From Novacetimonas pomaceti (GTDB taxonomy: Bacteria > Pseudomonadota > Alphaproteobacteria > Acetobacterales > Acetobacteraceae), in NCBI RefSeq assembly GCF_003207955.1, contig NZ_NOXG01000001.1, forward strand, positions 434,001 to 498,000: a stretch of 64,000 nt of DNA, given 5' to 3'. The stretch's first letter is position 1. Each line of letters begins with the position of its first letter. Under the pieces are notes generated by a model. It had not been told where the DNA came from. It searched no databases and was given only the letters and a program-made list of their open reading frames with translations. Positions 16,312-25,058 of this stretch are shown here, in pieces. Made by a program: the position numbers and the translations under genes.

Positions 16312-17682
16312 ATGAAAAAGACCCTGACACGCCGTCGCACCCTTCTGGGGGCCGCGCTGTTGCCGCTTCTGGCTGAATGTTCCGGAAGCGAACCGAAAAA
16401 GAAGCCGCTGCTGATCGGCAGGCGGACGGATGTCCTCAGCGGGGGGGCGGGCCTGACGGTCGACAGCGACGAAACCGCCGCCGTTACGGTGCCCGCGGCC
16501 ACCCCGGTGACCGCATGGCCGCAGCCGGGCCTGACGCCGGGGCATGTCGGCATGAACGTCGCGTGGGCGGGCAACATGCAGCACCGCTGGACCCATCGCA
16601 TCGGGGCGGGCAATTCGGAACCGGAATTCCTGTCCTATGTCGCGCTGGGCAAAACGGGGCGTGGCATGATCCAGTCGCCCCCGGTGGTGCAGAACGGCCG
16701 CCTGTTTGTCATGGATGCCCAGGGCGTCATCCATGCCTTTCACTGGCCCGCGATGCACAAGGCATGGGAATACAACCCCCGTCCCAAGAAGCTGCTGTCC
16801 AACAATATCGGCGGCGGCATCAGCGTGGATGGCGATACCCTGTATGTCGTGGACGGCATCGGCCAGGCGCTTGCCCTCGATGTGCAGAAGGGCAAGCTGA
16901 AATGGCGCCTGCAGCTGGAAACGCCGGGCCGTTCCGCGCCGACCATCGCCAACGGCTGCCTGTTCTTTGGCACCATTGACGAAAAGCTGTTTGCCGTGAA
17001 TGCACAGACCGGCGACGTGCTGTGGACCTATACCGCGACGTCGGCCGACACCGTCATCGCCGGACAGCCCGCGCCCGCCGTGGTCGATGGCGTGGTGCTG
17101 GCGGGTTTCGGGTCGGGCGACCTGGTGGCGCTGCGTGCCGAGGGTGGCGAGGTCGTGTGGGCCGACACGCTTGCCAGCACCAACGGGCAGAGCGCGCTGA
17201 TCGATTTTTCATGCGTGCATGGCATGCCGGTCATCAGCAATGGCACGGCCTATGCCATCAGTACCGGCTCGGTTCTTGTCGCGATCGACATGCGGTCGGG
17301 GCGGCGGCTGTGGGAACGCGCGATTTCGGGGCAGAATACGCCCGTGGTGATCGGGGACTGGATATTCCTCCTGTCCATGGAGGAACAGCTGGCGTGCCTG
17401 GACCGGGTGTCGGGGCATGTGCGCTGGATCACGCAGCTGCGCCAGTATGAAAACAGCCTCAAGCAGAAACGCGGCGTCGTATGGAACGGACCTTTCCTGG
17501 CGGGGGGGAAGCTGGTCTGCATTTCCAGCCTGCCGCAGAACGGCGTTGTCATCGTCGATCCCGCGCTGGGACATATCATGTCGCTGCATACGCTGCCGGA
17601 TGTTGTCACCGTGACGCCGATTATCGTTGACGGGCTGATGCTTCTGCTCAACAACAACGGCGGCCTGATGGCCTATAGTTGA
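16312..17682 (+). CDS. bamB: PQQ-like beta-propeller protein, BamB-type outer membrane assembly factor
   Basis: The product is 456 aa. It starts MKKTLTRRRTLLGAALLPLL with a Cys at residue 22, then a linker and an eight-bladed propeller with repeated A/G-x-x-G-x-x-x-W motifs (GKLKWRL, GDVLWTY, GEVVWAD, GRRLWER, GHVRWIT). BamB helps BamA insert outer membrane proteins. It lies between the yfgM-like gene and der, as in E. coli. The lipobox is unusual: the residue before Cys is Glu (LLAEC) where Gly, Ala or Ser is normal, so lipidation is uncertain. Upstream in-frame starts at 16303 and 16249 exist; the latter has GGGGA upstream but would bury the signal peptide. Confidence 0.85.
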   Translation: MKKTLTRRRTLLGAALLPLLAECSGSEPKKKPLLIGRRTDVLSGGAGLTVDSDETAAVTVPAATPVTAWPQPGLTPGHVGMNVAWAGNMQHRWTHRIGAGNSEPEFLSYVALGKTGRGMIQSPPVVQNGRLFVMDAQGVIHAFHWPAMHKAWEYNPRPKKLLSNNIGGGISVDGDTLYVVDGIGQALALDVQKGKLKWRLQLETPGRSAPTIANGCLFFGTIDEKLFAVNAQTGDVLWTYTATSADTVIAGQPAPAVVDGVVLAGFGSGDLVALRAEGGEVVWADTLASTNGQSALIDFSCVHGMPVISNGTAYAISTGSVLVAIDMRSGRRLWERAISGQNTPVVIGDWIFLLSMEEQLACLDRVSGHVRWITQLRQYENSLKQKRGVVWNGPFLAGGKLVCISSLPQNGVVIVDPALGHIMSLHTLPDVVTVTPIIVDGLMLLLNNNGGLMAYS

Positions 17683-17695
17683 GAAAGTTTCCGTC

Positions 17696-19111
17696 GTGAC
17701 CTCATCATTTCCGCCCGATCCGGGGCACGACCTGCCCGTCGTGGTCATTGCCGGCCGCCCCAATGTGGGCAAGTCGACAATATTCAACCGTCTGGTCGGT
17801 CGCAGGCAGGCGCTGGTCGCCGATACGCCGGGCGTGACACGCGACCGCAAGGAAAGCGAGGCCGTTGTCCGTGGCAGGCGCATCCGCCTGATCGATACGG
17901 CCGGGCTGGAAGAAGCCGCGCCCGACACCCTGTTCGGCCGCATGCGCGCATCGTCCGAATCCGCCGTGGGCATGGCGGATCTGGTGTTGTTCTGCGTGGA
18001 CGCGCGCGCGGGCATTACCCCCGCGGATGAACATTTCGCCGCGTGGCTGCGCCGTCAGGGGCGTCCCGTGCTTGTCCTTGCCAACAAGGCGGAAGGACGC
18101 CAGGGGGCCGCCGCCGCGATGGAGGCGTTCTCCCTCGGGCTTGGCGCGCCGCTGGCGATCTCGGCCGAGCATGGGGAGGGGCTTGCGGACCTGATGGGCG
18201 AAATCGCCGATCGCATTCCCGCCGGCCCGTCGCAGGCCCGCCGCGCCCCAAGGCGCAGGGAGGAGCGTGAAGAGGGGGAAGAGGAAGACACCCGTCCCCC
18301 CGGTCCGCTGCGCCTTGCGATCGTGGGGCGTCCGAACGCGGGCAAGTCCACGCTGCTGAACCGCCTGCTGGGCGAGGAGCGGATGATTACCGGCCCCGAG
18401 CCGGGGCTGACGCGCGATTCCGTCTCCGTCATGCTGCATGATGACGAAGGGCCGATCCAGCTTGTCGATACGGCCGGCCTGCGGCGCAAGGCCCGCATTG
18501 ACGAGACATTGGAGAAGATGTCCGTCTCCGCCTCGATCGAGGCGCTTAAGATGGCGGAAGTCGTCATCCTGACGCTGGATGCGACGCTGGGCGTGCATGA
18601 GCAGGACCTGCAGATCGCGCGACTGATCGAGCGGGAAGGCCGCTGCTGCGTCCTTGCCCTGAACAAATGGGACGCGGTCACGGATCGCAATGTCACGCGG
18701 CAGGCCATCCGCGACCGTATCGAAACCTCGTTGAGCCAGATGCGCGGCATTCCGGTCGTGGCGTTTTCCGCGATGACGGGGGCGGGCGTCAACAAGCTGC
18801 TGCCGACGGTGCGCCGCGCCTATGAGGTATGGAACCGTCGCGTGCCGACTGGCGAGCTGAACCGCTGGTTCGAGATGATGGTGTCGCGTCATCCGCCGCC
18901 GCTGGTGCAGGGACGGCGGCTGAAGCTGCGTTACATCACGCAGGCGAAATCGCGCCCGCCGACCTTCATCCTGTTCGGGACGCGCACCGAACAGATGCCC
19001 GAGGATTACCAGAGGTACCTGGTCAATGGCCTGCGGGAGGAATTCGACCTGCCGGGCACGCCCATCCGCCTTCTGCTGCGGGGGTCGAACAACCCCTACG
19101 CGCCCAGATGA
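17696..19111 (+). CDS. der: Ribosome biogenesis GTPase Der (EngA)
   Basis: The product is 471 aa with two tandem GTPase domains. The P-loops are GRPNVGKST (about residue 20) and GRPNAGKST (about 210); DTAG and NKxD motifs (ANKAE in domain 1, LNKWD in domain 2) follow in each. A C-terminal KH-like domain comes last. It acts in maturation of the 50S subunit. The linker between domains (about 185-200) is highly charged (RREEREEGEEEDTR). The start is GTG at 17696 with GAGAAAG eight bases upstream, 13 bases after bamB, so the yfgM-bamB-der operon is intact. Confidence 0.97.
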   Translation: MTSSFPPDPGHDLPVVVIAGRPNVGKSTIFNRLVGRRQALVADTPGVTRDRKESEAVVRGRRIRLIDTAGLEEAAPDTLFGRMRASSESAVGMADLVLFCVDARAGITPADEHFAAWLRRQGRPVLVLANKAEGRQGAAAAMEAFSLGLGAPLAISAEHGEGLADLMGEIADRIPAGPSQARRAPRRREEREEGEEEDTRPPGPLRLAIVGRPNAGKSTLLNRLLGEERMITGPEPGLTRDSVSVMLHDDEGPIQLVDTAGLRRKARIDETLEKMSVSASIEALKMAEVVILTLDATLGVHEQDLQIARLIEREGRCCVLALNKWDAVTDRNVTRQAIRDRIETSLSQMRGIPVVAFSAMTGAGVNKLLPTVRRAYEVWNRRVPTGELNRWFEMMVSRHPPPLVQGRRLKLRYITQAKSRPPTFILFGTRTEQMPEDYQRYLVNGLREEFDLPGTPIRLLLRGSNNPYAPR

Positions 19112-19119
19112 TGTCAGCA

Positions 19120-19145
19120 GGGGCGGGATGGAAACGTCCCGCCCC
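19120..19145. terminator. Symmetric hairpin between convergent der and gntP
   Basis: GGGGCGGGA and TCCCGCCCC form a perfect 9-bp stem around an 8-nt loop; flanking GCAG/CTGC can extend it with a bulge. It lies between two convergent stop codons, where a bidirectional terminator is expected, but no T-tract follows on either strand. Confidence 0.5.
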
Positions 19146-19160
19146 GCCTGCATCGGGGTG

Positions 19161-20504
19161 TTACGTAAAACATGAGGCCAGCAGGCTGAAAACCAGGCCC
19201 AGAAGGGCGATCAGCGTTTCCACCACGGACCATGTCCGGATGGTCTGTCCCACGCTCAGGCCCAGATACTCCTTTATCTGCCAGAAACCGGCATCATTGA
19301 GGGGGCCAAGCGCGACAGATCCCGCGCCCGTGACAATCACCATCAGTTCGGGCGACACGCCATGGCTGTGCTGCAGGATCGGCCCGACGATCCCTGATGC
19401 CGTGCTCATCGCGACAGTGGCCGATCCGGTCGCCACCCGCACCACGACCGCCAGCAGCCATGCCAGAACCAGCAGCGGCACGTGAGCGCCCAGCGCCAGC
19501 GTCGTGATGGCCGAGGAAACGCCGCTATCGACCAGTTCGCGGCCAAATCCCCCGCCCGCGCCAACCAGCAGGATGATCAGCGCGGTGGGACCCAGGCACT
19601 CATTGCTGAATTTCAGCACGGTCTCGCGCGAAAAGCCCCGCGCGGTTCCCAGCACGTAGAATGACAGGAGTGTCGCGATCATCAGGGCGATATCGGGATT
19701 GCCGATAAAATGAAGGAACGTATTGGGACCGTTTCCGGGGTGTGAGAGCAGGTCCGCGCCCGATCCCACCATCATCAGGATGACCGGGCACATGATCGCA
19801 AGGACGGTGGTCAGGAAGGGGGGCAGTTGCGCCGGCGGCTGCCTGCTGACGAACTGCTCCGCCAGTCCGGCCTCATGCGTCGGGCCGATCCGCGGGGCGA
19901 TGAACCGGGCATAGACAGGCCCGGCAAGGGCGGCGGTCGGGGTCCCGATCAGGATTCCCCACAGGATGGTACGCCCCATATCCGCCTGATAGGCCGCCTG
20001 CGCCAGTAATGTCGCGGGATGCGGGGGGATCATCGCGTGCGTCACCGACAGCGCGGCCCCCATCGGCAGGGCGATCAGCACCAGTGGCGTTTCCGTCCGC
20101 CGCGCCAGCGTATAGGCCAGCGGGATGAGCAGGACGAAGCCGACCTCGAAAAAAACCGGCAGCCCGACCAGCAGCCCGATGACCATCATGGCCCAGCTGA
20201 CGCGCCGTGTGCCGGCGATGCGGGTGATGGTCAGGGCGATCTGGTCCGCCCCCCCTGATTCCGCCAGCATCTTGCCCAGCATCGTGCCCAGCGCGATGAC
20301 CGTGGCCACGTGGCCCAGCACCTTGCCGGTTCCGGCCTCGAAGGAGGCGATTGCCTTTTGCGGCGGCATCCCGGCGCACAGCGCCAGCAGGATAGAGACA
20401 CCGAACAGTACGATGAAGGGATTGATCTTGTAGCGCGCGATAAGCGCCACCACGGCGGTTATGGCCATGACGGCAAGGGCGACGGCAAGGAATGGGGACA
20501 TCAT
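19161..20504 (-). CDS. GntP family gluconate:H+ symporter
   Basis: The product is 447 aa, polytopic, with about 12-14 membrane helices throughout. GntP family features include the N-terminal RYKINPFIVLFGVSILLAL, the PVFFEVGFVLLIPLAYTLAR segment near 125-145, and HAMIPPHPATLLA near 170. It imports gluconate or related sugar acids with protons. With the PQQ glucose dehydrogenase at 0.2-2.5 kb producing periplasmic gluconate, uptake of that product is the likely role. Adjacent ATGs at 20504 and 20501 are equally possible; no clear ribosome site is seen. Divergent from the sugar porter gene. Confidence 0.92.
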   Translation of the reverse strand: MMSPFLAVALAVMAITAVVALIARYKINPFIVLFGVSILLALCAGMPPQKAIASFEAGTGKVLGHVATVIALGTMLGKMLAESGGADQIALTITRIAGTRRVSWAMMVIGLLVGLPVFFEVGFVLLIPLAYTLARRTETPLVLIALPMGAALSVTHAMIPPHPATLLAQAAYQADMGRTILWGILIGTPTAALAGPVYARFIAPRIGPTHEAGLAEQFVSRQPPAQLPPFLTTVLAIMCPVILMMVGSGADLLSHPGNGPNTFLHFIGNPDIALMIATLLSFYVLGTARGFSRETVLKFSNECLGPTALIILLVGAGGGFGRELVDSGVSSAITTLALGAHVPLLVLAWLLAVVVRVATGSATVAMSTASGIVGPILQHSHGVSPELMVIVTGAGSVALGPLNDAGFWQIKEYLGLSVGQTIRTWSVVETLIALLGLVFSLLASCFT

Positions 20505-20837
20505 CACATCTGAAAAAATATTGTCATGGGAGGGTTATCGTCGCGCCCCCGGTTGCGTCCCCTGTCGGGAGTCTGGGGCGGGAAACACGAGGGGCGCGTC
20601 ATGCGACGCATGTAAAGCGTAACGCGGGACGGACGGCGGGGGATCCACGATCTCCAGCATCCGTGTAGGGAAGACGGCTGGAAAAAATTATCCTTTCCCA
20701 TAAGGTGACGGAATATGGCCGATGGATGCAAGCCGTCGTCTGACAGGCCATATTCGACCAGTGACAACCGTTACAAATAACAAAACAGAATGAAAGACGT
20801 CCGCGCTTTCATCATAAAACCGGGTAAGGAAACTGTC
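20505..20837. other. Divergent promoter region of gntP and the sugar porter
   Basis: These 333 bases hold no credible gene. The right-hand half becomes AT-richer toward the sugar porter start (a stretch reading ACAAATAACAAAACAG just before 20790). It contains a perfect 10-bp inverted repeat listed separately. Promoters for both divergent genes must lie here, but I cannot place -35/-10 pairs with confidence. Confidence 0.5.
20711..20755. promoter_or_regulatory. Perfect 10-bp inverted repeat upstream of sugar porter
   Basis: GAATATGGCC (20711-20720) is repeated inverted as GGCCATATTC (20746-20755) with a 25-base spacer, about 80 bases before the sugar porter start. It could be a pair of operator half-sites or an RNA hairpin in the leader. 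No T-tract follows, so it is not a normal terminator. Confidence 0.4.
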
Positions 20838-22259
20838 ATGTCGTCAATTCAGACCCCGACATCACCACCAGGCACGGAAAAAGGGGACGCCTCGTCCGAA
20901 TTCCTTGCCCGCTCCGTCGGGGTCAGCCTGCTCGCCGCGCTGGCAGGGCTGATGTTCGGCCTTGATACGGGCGTCATCGCGGGGGCCCTGACCTTTATTG
21001 GCGATGAATTCCATGCCTCCGCCCAGATGCAGGAATGGATTGTTTCCTCCATGATGGCAGCCGCGGCGATAGGTTCGATCGTCGCGGGCAACCTGTCGTT
21101 CCGTTTCGGTCGCCGCAAGGCGCTGATGGGGGCTGCGGTGCTGTTCCTTGCCGGGTCGGTGACATGCGCGCTGGCGCCGTCCGTCTTCGTGCTTGTCGTC
21201 GGGCGCATCTTCCTCGGGCTTGCGGTCGGGATCGCGGCATTTACCGCGCCGCTCTATATTTCCGAAGTTGCCGTGGAATCCGCCCGTGGTTCGCTGATTT
21301 CGTGTTACCAGCTGATGATGACGCTGGGTATCTTCCTGGCCTATGTGGTTGACAGTTTCCTGTCCTATGGCGGGCACTGGCGGTGGATGCTGGGGCTTAT
21401 GACCCTTCCGGCGCTGGTGTTCTTCATTGGCTGCCTGTTCCTGCCCGACAGCCCGCGCTGGCTGATGATGCGCGGCGATACGCGCCATGCGCGCCTGGTG
21501 ATGCGGTATCTGCGCTCCAGCCCGCAGGAGGCCGACCGCGAAATCGCCGATATCGCGACGGAGCTGAAGAAGGATCACGGAAACGTCTGGACCTTTTTCC
21601 GCACGAATTCGAATTTCCGCCGTTCGGTCGGGCTGGGAATGCTGTTGCAGGTGATGCAGCAGCTGACGGGCATCAACGTGCTGATGTATTACGCACCCAA
21701 GGTCTTTCAGGCCGCGCATTTCGGCGTCGCGGCCTCCACATGGTCCACGGCGATCATCGGGCTGGTCAACATGGCGGCGACGGGACTGGCGATCATGTTC
21801 ATCGACCGCTGGGGGCGTCGGCCGCTGCTGCTGCTCAGCTGTGTCGTCATGACCTTCAGCATGGCGGTGGCGGGACTGCTGGTTGCGATGGGGGCATCCA
21901 CCCTGCCGGAGGAAATCGGCATGGTGGCCGCGCTGCTCCTGTTCGTCGCGGGGTTTGCGATGGGGGCGGGACCGCTGGTCTGGACGCTGTGTTCGGAAAT
22001 CCAGCCCCTGCGCGGGCGTGATTTTGGCATCGCGTGTTCGACCTTCACGAACTGGGCGGCCAACTGGCTGATCAGCAACACCTTCCTGTCGGTCCTTGAA
22101 GGGCTGGGGGAGGCACGGACCTTCTGGCTGTTCGCGGTGATGAACGGGATCTTCATCCTTGTCACCATCGGTTTCGTGCCGGAGACCAAGGGGGTTTCCC
22201 TCGAAGCGATCGAGGATCACCTGATGAGTGGCCGTCCGTTGCGCGACCTTGGCCGCTGA
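20838..22259 (+). CDS. MFS sugar porter (sugar:H+ symporter)
   Basis: The product is 473 aa with 12 predicted membrane helices. Sugar porter signatures are present: FGLDTGVIAGAL in helix 1, FGRRKALM after helix 2, PDSPRWLMMRG after helix 6, QQLTGINVLMYYAPKVF in helix 7, DRWGRRPLLL after helix 8 and PETKGVSLEAIE at the end. It belongs with GalP/XylE/AraE-type hexose or pentose:H+ symporters; the particular sugar is not predictable. The ATG at 20838 has AAGGAA six bases upstream; another ATG at 20790 would add 16 residues. Divergent from gntP, which suggests shared carbohydrate-linked regulation. Confidence 0.92.
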   Translation: MSSIQTPTSPPGTEKGDASSEFLARSVGVSLLAALAGLMFGLDTGVIAGALTFIGDEFHASAQMQEWIVSSMMAAAAIGSIVAGNLSFRFGRRKALMGAAVLFLAGSVTCALAPSVFVLVVGRIFLGLAVGIAAFTAPLYISEVAVESARGSLISCYQLMMTLGIFLAYVVDSFLSYGGHWRWMLGLMTLPALVFFIGCLFLPDSPRWLMMRGDTRHARLVMRYLRSSPQEADREIADIATELKKDHGNVWTFFRTNSNFRRSVGLGMLLQVMQQLTGINVLMYYAPKVFQAAHFGVAASTWSTAIIGLVNMAATGLAIMFIDRWGRRPLLLLSCVVMTFSMAVAGLLVAMGASTLPEEIGMVAALLLFVAGFAMGAGPLVWTLCSEIQPLRGRDFGIACSTFTNWAANWLISNTFLSVLEGLGEARTFWLFAVMNGIFILVTIGFVPETKGVSLEAIEDHLMSGRPLRDLGR

Positions 22260-22286
22260 GGGGCGGAAGGCAGGCATGGCAATACC

Positions 22287-22385
22287 CTGAAATCGTAAAG
22301 GTTCTTGGTGAAGCTTTTGTCAAAAAGCCTTGAAAGATGTTGCCTTTTCCAACAGGCGACACCCGGAAACTTCCATTATTTTTTA
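22287..22385 (+). repeat. Dispersed palindromic intergenic repeat, copy A
   Basis: About 99 bases starting CTGAAATCGTAAAGG, running through TTCTTGGTGAAGCTTTTGTC, then AAAAAGCC, AGGCGAC and GGAAACTTC. It aligns along its whole length with the reverse complement of 61845-61943. The conserved parts are two potential hairpins: GAAGCTTTT against AAAAAGC(C)TT, and a GCCttttcc/AGGC stem. It lies between the sugar porter and dienelactone hydrolase genes, with AT content well above its surroundings. Confidence 0.75.
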
Positions 22386-22409
22386 TCAGCATGACAGATG
22401 GCAGGTGCA

Positions 22410-23153
22410 ATGATCATCCGGACTGACGAAACATTCGATATCGACACGCCGTCGGGCGGAATGCGCCTGCATGTTTTCCGCCCGGCGGTCGAAGGGCGCT
22501 TTCCCGGTGTCGTGCTGTTTTCCGAGATCTATCAGCTCACGGCCCCGATCCGCAGGCTCGCCGCCATGGTCGCGGGACAGGGATATGTCGTCGCGGTGCC
22601 CGAGGTCTATCATGAATACGAACCGAAAGGGACGGTGCTGGCCTATGACAAGGCGGGCACGGACCGGGGCAATGTGCTGAAATACACCAAGCCGCTGGCC
22701 GGGTATGACCATGACGCGCGGGCGGCCATTTCATGGCTGGTGAATGAATGTCCGGCCTGTTCGGGGCGGGTCGGGACGCTGGGGGTCTGCCTGGGCGGTC
22801 ATCTCGCCTTTCGGGCCGCCTTCGATCCCCGCGTGCAGGCGGCGGCCTGTTTCTATGCCACCGATATCCATTCCTCCTCCCTCGGCGAAGGGAAGCATGA
22901 CGATACGCTTGACCGCCTGGTGGAAATCGGCGGGGAGGTGATGATGGTCTGGGGACGGCAGGACCCGCACGTGCCCTTCGCCGGCCGGCAGATGATCCGT
23001 GAGCGCATGGAGCAGGCGGGCCTGCGTTATGAATGGCATGAATTCAATGCCCAGCACGCCTTTTTGCGTGACGAAGGGCCACGTTACGACCCGGCCCTGT
23101 TTCTGGGATGCATGGAATTGGTCAGGGCGCTGTTCCACCGTGCCCTGACATAG
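22410..23153 (+). CDS. Dienelactone hydrolase family protein
   Basis: The product is 247 aa, an alpha/beta hydrolase of the DLH family. The nucleophile is Cys127 in GVCLGGH, the acid is in WGRQDPHVP and the His is in FNAQHAFLRDEG, giving a complete Cys-Asp-His triad. The N-terminal half has the family PGVVLFSEIYQL strand-loop. DLH members hydrolyse dienelactones or unrelated esters, so the substrate is open. The start could be ATG 22410 (AGGT just upstream) or ATG 22398. It ends 16 bases from the convergent ubiA stop. Confidence 0.88.
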   Translation: MIIRTDETFDIDTPSGGMRLHVFRPAVEGRFPGVVLFSEIYQLTAPIRRLAAMVAGQGYVVAVPEVYHEYEPKGTVLAYDKAGTDRGNVLKYTKPLAGYDHDARAAISWLVNECPACSGRVGTLGVCLGGHLAFRAAFDPRVQAAACFYATDIHSSSLGEGKHDDTLDRLVEIGGEVMMVWGRQDPHVPFAGRQMIRERMEQAGLRYEWHEFNAQHAFLRDEGPRYDPALFLGCMELVRALFHRALT

Positions 23154-23169
23154 GTACCTTGCCGCACCT

Positions 23170-24087
23170 TCAGCGCGTCATCAGGCCCGCCAGCAGGACC
23201 AGCGCCACGGCAATGCCGGTTTCACGGTTGAAACGGAACAGGCGCAGGCATTGCGGGGCATCATGTTCGTCAAGCCGCGCGACCTGCCACGCCAGCAGCG
23301 CGGCCGGCAGGGGCAGCGTTACCCAGAAACCCCACCCCTGATGGGAAAGGGCGGCCGCCGTTGCAAGGGCCGCCAGCGCGATGACGTAACACGCCCCGAC
23401 AAAACCGCGCGCCTGGCTGGCCATCAGGCGCGAGGTGGATTTGACGCCGATGCGCGCGTCGTCCTCCATGTCCTGAAAGCCATAGATCGTATCAAAGCCC
23501 AGCTGCCACATGATGGTGGCGGCATAAAGCGCCCCCTGCGCCAGATCGAGGTGGTCCGCCGCCGCCGCGTAGCCAAGTGGCGCGCCAAAGCCAAAGGTGA
23601 ACCCCATGACAAGCTGGGGCCACCACGTCACGCGCTTGGCAAGGGGATACAGCGCCACCAGCAGCAGCGAGGACGCGCCCAGCACCCGCGACAGGGGATT
23701 GAGGCACATCAGGATGTTGAACCCGATCAGCAGCAGCGCCAGCAGGAACAGCCCCGCCTCGCGCATGCGCAGCGCGCCGCTGGCCAGCGGGCGGCCCGCG
23801 GTCCGCGCCACCATCCGGTCGATGTCGCGATCCCACATGTCATTGACGACGCAGCCCGCGGCCCGCATGACGATGCTGCCGATGCCGAACAGCACGATCA
23901 GGCGTATCCGCTCATGCGGTTCGACCCCGGCGGGCAGCAGGATGCCCCATACCCCCGGCAGGAACAGCAGCCACGTCCCGATGGGCCGGTCCAGCCGCGC
24001 CAGCAGCGCATAGGGACGCACCGGGGCGGGCAGCCGTCCGATCCAGCCGTCGGTGCGGATGTCGGTATGGGACGCAGGCTGGGTCAC
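23170..24087 (-). CDS. ubiA: 4-hydroxybenzoate polyprenyltransferase
   Basis: The product is 305 aa, an integral membrane prenyltransferase that attaches the polyprenyl tail to 4-hydroxybenzoate in ubiquinone synthesis. The two Mg-pyrophosphate motifs are clear: NDMWDRDIDRMV (about residue 75) and DMEDDARIGVKS (about 200). About eight to nine hydrophobic helices follow. The frame extends to 24288, but the GTG at 24087 has GGGAGA nine bases upstream and gives the family length; ATG 24120 is the alternative. Ubiquinone is the electron acceptor for Gcd. Divergent from rsmE. Confidence 0.94.
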   Translation of the reverse strand: MTQPASHTDIRTDGWIGRLPAPVRPYALLARLDRPIGTWLLFLPGVWGILLPAGVEPHERIRLIVLFGIGSIVMRAAGCVVNDMWDRDIDRMVARTAGRPLASGALRMREAGLFLLALLLIGFNILMCLNPLSRVLGASSLLLVALYPLAKRVTWWPQLVMGFTFGFGAPLGYAAAADHLDLAQGALYAATIMWQLGFDTIYGFQDMEDDARIGVKSTSRLMASQARGFVGACYVIALAALATAAALSHQGWGFWVTLPLPAALLAWQVARLDEHDAPQCLRLFRFNRETGIAVALVLLAGLMTR

Positions 24088-24226
24088 GGCATGTATTCTC
24101 CCGGCGATGAGGTCCGGCATGACGCCGGACAACCTGACTGCTAATGCGGAAGACAGATGGGCCGGATGATCGCGCGCGGTCAAGTCCGGGCCGATACGAT
24201 CGCAGGACACAGATAGAGGAAACATC

Positions 24227-24976
24227 ATGAGGGACAGCCCACGCCTGTTCATGGACCCCCAGGCATATCCGCCGTTGCAGCCTGACATGGTGGTCCGCCT
24301 GGAACCCGATCGCGCGCATTATCTGGGCAACGTGCTGCGCCTGTCCGCCGGGGCGCGGGTTGTCGTGTTCAATGCCCGCGATGGCGAATGGTCCGCCGGG
24401 ATCGAGGCGTTGCGTCGCGACCGTGGTGAAATACGCCTGACGCGGATGGAGCGCGCGCCCCAGGCCACGGCGGGGCCGGCACTTTTCTTCGCGCCGCTGA
24501 AACGTGATGCCACGGAAATGGTTATCCGCATGGGCACCGAACTGGGGGTGAGCTGCTTCCAGCCGGTTTTTACGGAGCGGACGAATACCCATCGCCTGAA
24601 CGAGGCGCGGCTGGGCGCGATCGCCCGCGAAGCCAGCGAACAGTGCGAGCGGCTGGATGTTCCCGATATCCGCCCGCCATGCCCGATGGCGGACGTAATT
24701 GCGCACTACCCGTCGGATATGCGACTGTTCGTTGCGCTGGAGCGTCTGGACGCCGCCGCGGATCCCGACGGAATTCCCGCCGCCCGCCCTGGGGACGGCC
24801 TGCTGATCGGGCCGGAGGGTGGTTTTTCCGCGCGGGAGCAGGAATTCCTGCGCGGGCAGCCCTTTACACGCGTCCTGTCCCTTGGGCCGCTTGTACTGCG
24901 CGCGGATACGGCGGCCGCGGCCGGACTGGCCCTGATGGGGGCCGGTCTGCGCAGGCGGGCCGTTTCGGGGTTATAG
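24227..24976 (+). CDS. rsmE: 16S rRNA (uracil1498-N3)-methyltransferase RsmE
   Basis: The product is 249 aa, a SPOUT methyltransferase. It has an N-terminal PUA-like domain (LEPDRAHYLGNVLRLSAG) and the C-terminal trefoil knot with IGPEGGFSAREQEFL (about residue 190) and LGPLVLRADTAAAAGL (about 220), which bind SAM. A Q-C-E-R-L motif (EQCERLDVPDI) lies between them. It methylates U1498 of 16S rRNA. AGAGGA lies six bases before the ATG. The gene is followed by gshA after 82 bases on the same strand. Confidence 0.95.
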   Translation: MRDSPRLFMDPQAYPPLQPDMVVRLEPDRAHYLGNVLRLSAGARVVVFNARDGEWSAGIEALRRDRGEIRLTRMERAPQATAGPALFFAPLKRDATEMVIRMGTELGVSCFQPVFTERTNTHRLNEARLGAIAREASEQCERLDVPDIRPPCPMADVIAHYPSDMRLFVALERLDAAADPDGIPAARPGDGLLIGPEGGFSAREQEFLRGQPFTRVLSLGPLVLRADTAAAAGLALMGAGLRRRAVSGL

Positions 24977-25058
24977 ACCGCGCCGCTTTCTGGCATAGGG
25001 GCCACATCCGGTCCATTATGTCCTGTCCTATTTCTGTAACGAGGATTTCCGCCCCGTC

